Source: Agrypnia vestita (lineage: Eukaryota > Arthropoda > Insecta > Trichoptera > Phryganeidae). From it: a DNA stretch of 64,000 nucleotides. A program made the translations under genes and the position numbers. Positions 58,530 to 64,000 of this stretch are shown in pieces (within the stretch, counting starts at the first letter, position 1; each line of letters begins with the position of its first letter). The notes below the pieces were generated by a model. It did not search any database. It worked only from the letters and a program-made list of their open reading frames with translations, and was not told the origin of the DNA. The stretch lies in NCBI GenBank assembly GCA_016648135.1, contig JADDOH010023643.1, positions 806,001-870,000 of the forward strand. The letters are read 5' to 3'.

Positions 58530-58870
58530 TTACTTACTTACCATCACGCCGTTTCCCCGCGGGGGTAGGCAGAGAGGATAGAGCGCCACACTCTTCTGTC
58601 CTGACATAGAACTCTCGCCTCATCCACATTCATACATCTTCGCATGCAAGCTCGCCGGTTGTTGAGGCTTCTAACGGGACCATCTTCCAGTATCTGGTTA
58701 ATCTGGTCATCAACACTTGCATTATACGTCTTTCTTACCATTCTTTCCTCATTCATTCGCTCAACATGCCCAAACCATCAGAGCGACCCTTTTTTAATTC
58801 TATTAATTATGCTAAGATCAGCTTTACATTCATTATTAATATCTGCATTTTTCAACTTAATGATTTTAAG
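58530..58870 (-). pseudogene. RTE-like 3' remnant (copy 5)
   Basis: The minus strand carries FGHVERMNEERMVRKTYNAS, NNRRACMRRCMNVDEARV and WRSILSAYPRGETA. About 45 codons around GRPRKTW are shortened to 'VDDQINQILEDG'. The tail repeats are GTAA/GTAAGTAA instead of GTTA, a subfamily difference. A 'ggtaggtatttccccttaa' block adjoins the tail. Confidence 0.82.
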
Positions 58871-58959
58871 TGTTTAATTTATCTCCCACCCCCGCGAATC
58901 CATGAGAATACTGAAAAATCGTAGAGTGGCCTGATAGTATTACCTCTAAGGTTGTTTAT

Positions 58960-59275
58960 CCGGTAAATTTTTCGAAATTCCGAAAGTGTCGATTATACCG
59001 CACGGATAAAACCAACCCTCACGCGAAAGGAAATTCTTGGCACGCTCCAAGATGGCGACGTGCTGAGAACAAAAGCACACAGCACAATGACGGATTGCCG
59101 CGGCATGTCGAAGACGCGGTTAATTTAATTCAATAAAGCGGTTATGTTCCAGACAACACTACAAACGTCTCCTTTGCGTAAATTGGTTTCGCAAATTATT
59201 CCGGATAGTCGTCTATCTAATCGCAATGTTTACAATCTTCCGCTACATTCAGCGTCACTAAATCGATTTAATTAA
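58960..59275. other. GC-normal unique island
   Basis: Balanced composition with CpGs ('tgccgcggcatgtcgaagac'), unique in the window, no convincing ORF. Possibly conserved non-coding DNA. Confidence 0.25.
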
Positions 59276-59462
59276 TTCCTCTCTCGTGTCTCGTTGGATC
59301 TTATTTTTTTTCTATGCAGATGTAAGAGAACAGGACCGCTGGAAGGCGGATGAGAATTTAAAAAAAAACATTAATAATAAATTTTCTGAATTGTCCAATA
59401 ATATCATCAAAAGTGAAAGTACTTTAGATATAATGCAGAAATTTTCTTACAAATACCAACAT

Positions 59463-59620
59463 GGGTACCATCACGCTGTTTCCTTCGAAGAATAGAACGC
59501 CAAACCCCTTTGACCTGTTTACTCTGTGTCAATCACATACATTCATAAATTTTCTATTAGGGCTGTACTCCAATATCTGGTCTATATGATCAGCTCTACG
59601 ATGAAAGTGTCCTGTTACTA
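59463..59620 (-). pseudogene. Highly decayed RTE-like tail (copy 9)
   Basis: 'gtaccatcacgctgtttcc', 'agaatagaacgccaaac', 'acatacattcataaat' and 'actccaatatctggtc' are in the same order as 58548-58700 but heavily diverged. Confidence 0.6.
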
Positions 59621-60449
59621 TTGTCTTCAACAGTTGCATTATAACTGTATATTATTCAAACATATTATTAAAAAATTACTAGTATTTGTAGAATTGGACT
59701 TAAATAATTGATTTGTATTTGTATATATATTTTTTATTATATAATGACTTTCAAAGCTTGTGCTATATCTTTTCACTCTACATTATTACTTTTTTTTGTT
59801 TTTAAATTTCTATTATATTATGTTTTTCTTATGCTTCTGCTTTTTATAAACTTGCTTTTTACTTTATTTATATTTATCTTTATATATTTATATTTGTATT
59901 TTAAGTATTTTCTTTCCACTTATGTCAGTATTATGTTTACATAATATTATTATTTTTTATTTAAACTATATATTCAGTTAATGTATACTTTACCAATCTG
60001 TCGTAAATGCTCTACAGGGCGTTAATCAACTATGTACCTTCACAAATTTTTAAAACTTATCAGAATCCCAGTGTCTGAAGCCATTTTCTATGATAATTAA
60101 TAATACAATCTTAAATACATAATAACTAATTTTACTTTATAAACATTCTACAATAATAATTATTATTAAAATTACTTTTGCGTGAACTACATAGGCTTCG
60201 ATTTCCTGAAATTACCCAAGAAGAATTAAAATTGTGTTATAAGCTTCTGTATCAAGAACAAATTTGATGGTAGATGCCAAACTCTAAGGTCAGTATCTAC
60301 ATCAGTTGCAGGAAGGGATAGTACCGATCAAGCATTGCCAGAAGACTAAGTTTAGTGAAAGGGCATTTGTGGTGGCAGGCCCAAAGGCGTGGAACTCTCT
60401 TCCCTCCGTAATATGGAACAGTGCATCAGAAACATAAGTTCGCAATTTT

Positions 60450-60740
60450 AAATACTAGCGTAGGCATTGACGTATTATAAATAGACACGTTATTCCCATA
60501 ATATCCTGATTTCAAATGTAGCAAATGCAGAAAAATCAGGTAATTTGAAGTCACGGTGACTAAAATAACATACTCATTCTTACAATAGTGTACGATACTC
60601 TGTTCCTTTTTCCCCGGGACTCTTTTTTCGGCGTTCAATCACAAAGAAGGTCCCTTCGATAACGAATGCAAGTAAGGCAATTACCATCTTTTTGGCTTGC
60701 CACGATTTCACGCTTGTAACGTATCTATAGTTTACTATAT
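60450..60740 (+). repeat. Dispersed repeat family E, most complete copy
   Basis: It is continuous from 'cattgacgtattataaat' to 'cgtatctatagtttactata'. It defines the family of about 290 bp used to read the interrupted copy at 27723-28345. It contains no ORF. Confidence 0.7.
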
Positions 60741-61261
60741 CAATGATAGTTTACTATAGCATTGACTAAAAATATTTTATGCAAGTTTTCGATTTTTAAA
60801 ATTACATAGATAATTATCTGTCACTTCAAAATGGCGAGGGACACCGTATCAGCTTATCTGCGGCATAAAATTGAGCAACGCACGTATATGTTACAAATCA
60901 ATTATAATAAACATCGTAAACAACTACAAAATTGCACTCGTCACATGAGTGAGAATAACATGGAGAGACCGGTAGATCCAAGTCTCTTGCAATAGATCAC
61001 ACGCTGGACAGACCTGGTGATTGCTTCCATAAATGGTTCAGTCCAAGTATGCTTCAGAAATGCAATGGCTGGAGTCGAATAGCAGATACACTATCTGTTT
61101 CAGCATTAGCAGAACGTCTTTAGGGTGATGTGTGACGACAAGGATCTGGCAGGGCCACGACAAAAAAGAAAAAGAAGAAGGTGATTTATTAAATTATAGT
61201 AAAAATATACACAATCGCCGAAATACATAGTAAAAGTACAATCATTTTTGACGGGTTATGG

Positions 61262-61411
61262 CTAGTACTTCTACAACAAAATGTTGGTTATGTTAGTATA
61301 TGACCACTTACGGAGATTTTTAGTCTACCCGTTTCGAGACGTACCTGTCTCTTCACCAGGACAACCACTACGCTAGCATGTAAATACCATTACACACCAC
61401 AACCATAGTAT
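61262..61411 (-). mobile_element. Family I inverted-repeat element, left part (split by LTR element)
   Basis: The minus strand reads 'ccatagtat...', 'gctagcgtagtggttgtcct', CTGGTGAAGAGAC, loop, GTCTCGAAACGGGTAGAC (61331-61359) and 'aaaaatctccgtaagtgg'. The inverted partner of the last block lies at 63439-63465, beyond the LTR retrotransposon. The two parts were one element before the LTR insertion. Confidence 0.7.
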
Positions 61412-61717
61412 TGTTACGTGGCGTGGCTCGCTCGAAAAATGAAATGGCACAACTCGTAAAATAAATCTTTTATTATCGCTTGTACATTATCTCTGACATT
61501 TTACAATCGCTCGCAACGCAATCCTACTCACTATTTTTATTCAAACACAAAAGAACAGTTCTCTTTTGTTTTTCTACTCGGGTAAGAACCCTTCCATTTC
61601 TTCGCTATTTATAATCATGTTAGTTCTTATTTCAACCACTGGGCATACCGGCCCGCCGTTCTGCGCATGTGACACTTTTCTATGGAACTGTCAAATGTCA
61701 ACGAACAGCTCGTTACA
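61412..61717 (-). repeat. 3' LTR of the hsp70-carrying element
   Basis: It begins TGTTACGTGGCGTGGCTCG and ends CGAACAGCTCGTTACA on the plus strand. It contains 'aaaataaatcttttatta', whose complement lacks a strong poly(A) signal, so the transcription signals are not clear. Confidence 0.93.
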
Positions 61718-61720
61718 CAG

Positions 61721-61732
61721 CCTCCCTCTCTC
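61721..61732 (-). other. Polypurine tract
   Basis: The minus strand reads GAGAGAGGGAGG, three bases upstream of the 3' LTR, the usual place for plus-strand priming. Confidence 0.75.
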
Positions 61733-61858
61733 AATACTGTTCGTCCCGAACAGGATCGTCGTTGTCCCCATGAGATCTCCAAATTCCCATGCTGCCACAC
61801 TCCAATACACGAGCGCGTGTTCTCACATCTATCTCAATCGTCATCGATTCATTTTCTT

Positions 61859-62062
61859 TTCAGCTTATCGCGTGCCTCAATTCGATTCTTCGTTGCACGG
61901 AACCTCTCTGCTTCCTCGAACATTTTTTCTTTAAATCCTCAGCAAAAATGATTAGCACCAGATCGATACTTGGAAGTTCCATCCACCTGGGTCAAAGACG
62001 AGCACGCTACGCTTGCCCTTTGAATTTGTGTTGAACCCGTAAGCCCGCGCCGCCACAGTGAG
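61859..62062 (-). pseudogene. Downstream hsp70-derived sequence, out of frame after stop
   Basis: Directly after the TAG the minus strand still resembles hsp70. The segment 62062-61960 reads [11 protein letters not shown], then [20 protein letters not shown], corresponding to the conserved EPTAAALAYGLD...VLIFDLGGGTFDVS block; the stop replaces the Glu codon (GAG to TAG). At 61930-61859 it reads KMFEEAERFRATKNRIEARD, matching the helical lid of HSP70 ('KM..EAE.. ...RIEARN'). The region between these in HSP70 (about 300 residues) is missing. Confidence 0.75.
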
Positions 62063-63067
62063 CTAATTGATGATCTGCAGCACGTTGAGCTTGACTATCC
62101 TGACCACATTCCTTATAGCTTGTCGCTGAGAGTCACTGAAGTAATCTGTCATAGCCAGAACTGCTTCCTTCACACTCTGGTCCACGTATGCTTCGGTCGT
62201 CTGTTCCATCTCATCCAACACCATGGGACTAATTTCATCGGGAGAGAGTTTCTTGTTCTCCCCTTTGTACCCTACTTGCACCATGGGCTTGTCCTCCACG
62301 GTGACTACGCAGAAGGGCCAGGGCTCCATGTCCTCCTGTATCTTGATTTCGGTGAACTCGTGCTGCTCCGCGTCGAACACAGTATTGCTGAGGTCCATCG
62401 CAAACTGGTCCTCGGCCACATTTTCCATCATCACCTGGTCCTCGGCCGCATTTTCCACCGCCACCTGGTCCTCGGCTGCATTTTCCATCGTCACCTGGTC
62501 CTCGGCTGCATTTTCCATCGCCACCTGGTCCTCGGCCACATTTTCCATCAGCCTCTCACTATCGACGAAAGTCATTTCTGCAAGTGTTGTCCCATTTCCT
62601 TGGTCATTCCTAATGTTTGAGGGCGCCGCCGTTTCGTACTGCCTGTGGTTGCTATCCTGTAAACATCGTTCATCGAATGTAGAAGGCTTTTTCCCTGTCG
62701 ATCCTGTAGCATTCTCCACTTGAGCCTTCTGGCAATTTCTTACTTCATCCCGAAGTTTCTCGATTTCATGTTGTGTCTTTTCAGCGTCACGTTTTATGTC
62801 TTGTCGAAGATCCTTGATATCTTCTTGAAGATTATTGACATCCAGTTTAGTGATCTGCAATTCTTTTTGTTGCTTGTCAACACTTTCCCTAAGCTCCTTG
62901 ATGCTTCCTAATTTGACGTCCAACAACATTCCCAATTTTTGCTCCTGTTCTTCCTTGTCTTCTTGGCGTTTCCGCTCCAGTTCTTCCAGCATCTTCATTA
63001 TCATATCGCATTCCGCATCCGAAAATACCTCCATGGTTGCCATTTCTTCCTGTGCCACGATCTTCAC
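62063..63067 (-). CDS. Coiled-coil/HSP70 fusion protein of the LTR element
   Basis: It has 334 codons and starts at the first ATG after the 5' leader, about 45 bp from the LTR edge. Residues 1-120 are charged, with heptad-like Leu/Ile spacing (20-115), a coiled coil probably from the parental gag. Residues 121-150 form a linker. Residues 151-334 are HSP70 nucleotide-binding domain, about positions 31-174 of the family. Landmarks are NDQGNGTT, FVDSERL, NTVFDA, EDMEPWPF, YKGENKKLSPDEIS, YFSDSQRQA and LNVLQIIN. It ends just before the EPTAAA block. The N-terminal phosphate-binding GIDLGTT loop is absent, so ATPase activity is not expected. Residues 174-223 are five 10-residue repeats. The frame is intact in a young element, so it is likely translated, perhaps as a scaffold or Gag-like protein. 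Confidence 0.88.
   Translation of the reverse strand: MKIVAQEEMATMEVFSDAECDMIMKMLEELERKRQEDKEEQEQKLGMLLDVKLGSIKELRESVDKQQKELQITKLDVNNLQEDIKDLRQDIKRDAEKTQHEIEKLRDEVRNCQKAQVENATGSTGKKPSTFDERCLQDSNHRQYETAAPSNIRNDQGNGTTLAEMTFVDSERLMENVAEDQVAMENAAEDQVTMENAAEDQVAVENAAEDQVMMENVAEDQFAMDLSNTVFDAEQHEFTEIKIQEDMEPWPFCVVTVEDKPMVQVGYKGENKKLSPDEISPMVLDEMEQTTEAYVDQSVKEAVLAMTDYFSDSQRQAIRNVVRIVKLNVLQIIN
62399..62548 (-). repeat. Five 30-bp tandem repeats inside the HSP70 segment
   Basis: The units encode MENVAEDQVA, MENAAEDQVT, MENAAEDQVA, VENAAEDQVM and MENVAEDQFA. HSP70 has one such stretch at this point (GDAAKNQVAM before NPxNTVFDAKR). The first unit follows SERL and the last precedes NTVFDA, exactly bracketing the ancestral single copy. 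In-frame expansion therefore happened after capture. Confidence 0.9.
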
Positions 63068-63088
63068 GTTGATTTCTTAAAAATCTCC

Positions 63089-63109
63089 CGAATCCCGCTT
63101 CTGACGCCA
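63089..63109 (-). other. Primer-binding site, tRNA-Leu type
   Basis: Two bases downstream of the 5' LTR the minus strand reads TGGCGTCAGAAGCGGGATTCG. It is complementary to the 3' end of tRNA-Leu (consensus ...CCCACTTCTGACACCA) with two or three mismatches, judged from general knowledge of tRNA-Leu acceptor stems. Confidence 0.7.
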
Positions 63110-63111
63110 GT

Positions 63112-63416
63112 TGTTACGTGGCGTGGCTCGCTCGAAAAATGAAATGGCACAACTCGTAAAATAAATCTTTTATTCTCGCTTGTACATTATCTCTGACATT
63201 TACAATCGCTCGCAACGCAATCCTACTCACTTTTTTTATTCGAACACAAAAGAACAGTTCTCTTTTGTTTTTCTACTCGGGTAAGAACCCTTCCATTTCT
63301 TCGCTATTTATTATCATGTTAGTTCTTATTTCAACCACTGGGCATACCGGCCCGCCGTTCTGCGCATGTGACACTTTTCTATGGAACTGTCAAATGTCAA
63401 CGAACAGCTCGTTACA
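63112..63416 (-). repeat. 5' LTR of the hsp70-carrying element
   Basis: It is collinear with 61412-61717, one base shorter in a T run. It is the transcriptional start side of the minus-oriented element. Confidence 0.93.
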
Positions 63417-63510
63417 GTATTATAAATACCATAGTATTAAAAATTTCCGTAAGTGATTGTATATTACATAACTATCATTTTATTAAAATGACTAACCACA
63501 AAGACAATGC
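63417..63510 (+). mobile_element. Family I inverted-repeat element, right part
   Basis: 'aaaaatttccgtaagtg' and 'ttacataac' mirror 61262-61310. It is followed by 'gactaaccacaaagacaatg', the usual outer end of the family. It is separated from 61411 only by the LTR element. Confidence 0.65.
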
Positions 63511-63578
63511 TTTAAATATTTAAAATATTAATAATAATACTACGATAACTATAGTAGTACTATTATAAGTAATTTATA

Positions 63579-63634
63579 GTACTTACCTGTTAAGTTATTT
63601 ACCAGTTATGGTAGATAACTTAACAGGTAAGTAC
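63579..63634. repeat. Perfect 20-bp-arm hairpin
   Basis: GTACTTACCTGTTAAGTTAT (63579-63598) and its exact complement (63615-63634) flank a 16-nt loop. By symmetry each strand contains CAG|GTAAGT, a donor-like word, but without a pyrimidine tract. No T-run follows. Confidence 0.85.
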
Positions 63635-63875
63635 AGGTTAGATAAAAAGGGACCGCTCCTATCAAAACTACAGTAGTGGTAAAATAATTGAACGGGGGTG
63701 AAGCACAAGGTTTAGATTAATAAAAATTAAAATAATCGTGTTCATCAACAATCAATTAATGATATAATATTATATCAAAATAAAACAAAATAAAGGGCAA
63801 AAATGGTGGGCTTTCTATACGGTGTTGCAAGCCAATACTTAACCACAACATCAACTCTCATAACAACACAACAGC

Positions 63876-63925
63876 CCTGATGATGTACCCTGCAATGGGA
63901 TCCAAAACGTCGACCATAAAGATCG
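63876..63925 (+). other. Hammerhead-like structural motif, diverged
   Basis: CCCTGATGATGTACCC, loop, GGGATCC, AAAACGTCGACC. The GAAAC word is altered to AAAAC. It sits in AT-rich repeat sequence at the window edge. Confidence 0.5.
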
Positions 63926-64000
63926 TAAAAACACGGCAGAACACCCCACAAAACTCAAACTAGAAGAATGAAGCCAAGCACAAGTGGAAATCTCTTTATC

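Larger units (their letters stand above)
61412..63416 (-). mobile_element. Non-autonomous LTR retrotransposon carrying hsp70 sequence
   Basis: A complete 2005-bp element with 306- and 305-bp LTRs (61412-61717, 63112-63416), TG...CA ends and a perfect GTAT duplication (61408-61411, 63417-63420). By eye the LTRs differ at four bases and one indel. Transcription is leftward. The primer site (63089-63109) and polypurine tract (61721-61732) are in place. The roughly 1.4-kb interior has one ORF (gag-like coiled coil fused to HSP70) and no protease, RT, RNase H or integrase. It must have moved with another element's enzymes. The TSD length and LTR ends fit a Ty3/gypsy-type parent, but that is inference. 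Confidence 0.93.

Noticed and set aside
62120..62723. Two 166-codon plus-strand frames overlapping the LTR element's ORF
   Set aside because: They are antisense shadows of the HSP70-fusion ORF. Their HLVLG/TWSSA repeats are the reverse reading of the 30-bp units.
63579..63634. Recursive splice site at CAG|GTAAGT
   Set aside because: The word is generated by the palindrome on both strands and has no pyrimidine tract upstream.

Overview
The window is AT-rich animal nuclear DNA, almost certainly from an insect with a large, repeat-laden genome. I found no intact host protein-coding gene, no rRNA and no convincing tRNA gene. Nearly everything recognisable is mobile-element debris: 5'-truncated non-LTR retrotransposons (RTE-like and jockey/CR1-like reverse transcriptase pieces), internally deleted DNA transposons (piggyBac, two or three mariners, a hAT, a Harbinger-like MITE, a possible MADF-domain accessory gene), tRNA-derived SINEs, and many short inverted-repeat elements. 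The RTE 3' ends resemble families common in Lepidoptera, but I cannot fix the order.

Layout. 1-9 kb: dispersed repeats, a non-LTR tail, a Harbinger-like MITE, an RTE tail between ~110 bp direct repeats, a SINE and a long-TIR element. 9-18 kb: a jockey-like RT piece, a hAT element with an 8-bp target duplication, two mariner remnants, and one of two related TIR elements. 18-32 kb: repeat families D, E, G and K, a piggyBac relic with TTAA ends, and the second TIR element carrying a nested insertion. 33-45 kb: SINEs, a (GAA)n tract, two GC-rich islands, and the longest RTE coding remnant. 46-51 kb: unclassified sequence of higher GC with a tandem duplication, then a juxtaposed 3'/5' splice site (minus strand) of the recursive-splicing type, hinting that the window lies inside a very long intron. 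52-61 kb: MADF-like remnant, interrupted RT, SINE, mariner, more RTE tails. 61.4-63.4 kb: a young LTR retrotransposon inserted in an older inverted-repeat element.

The highlight is that LTR element (61412-63416, minus orientation). Its LTRs are about 98-99% identical. It has a GTAT target duplication, a tRNA-Leu-type primer site and a polypurine tract, but no protease, RT or integrase. Its single 334-codon ORF fuses an N-terminal coiled coil to a captured HSP70 nucleotide-binding-domain segment. A 10-codon stretch of that segment has been tandemly expanded to five copies. More HSP70-derived sequence follows the stop codon, so the element transduced an hsp70 transcript, an arrangement like oncogene capture by defective retroviruses.

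The second theme is a structured motif, (C)TGA(T/C)GA - hairpin - GAAAC, found about 15 times on both strands in the short inverted-repeat elements. It resembles the hammerhead ribozyme core but is not a canonical one.
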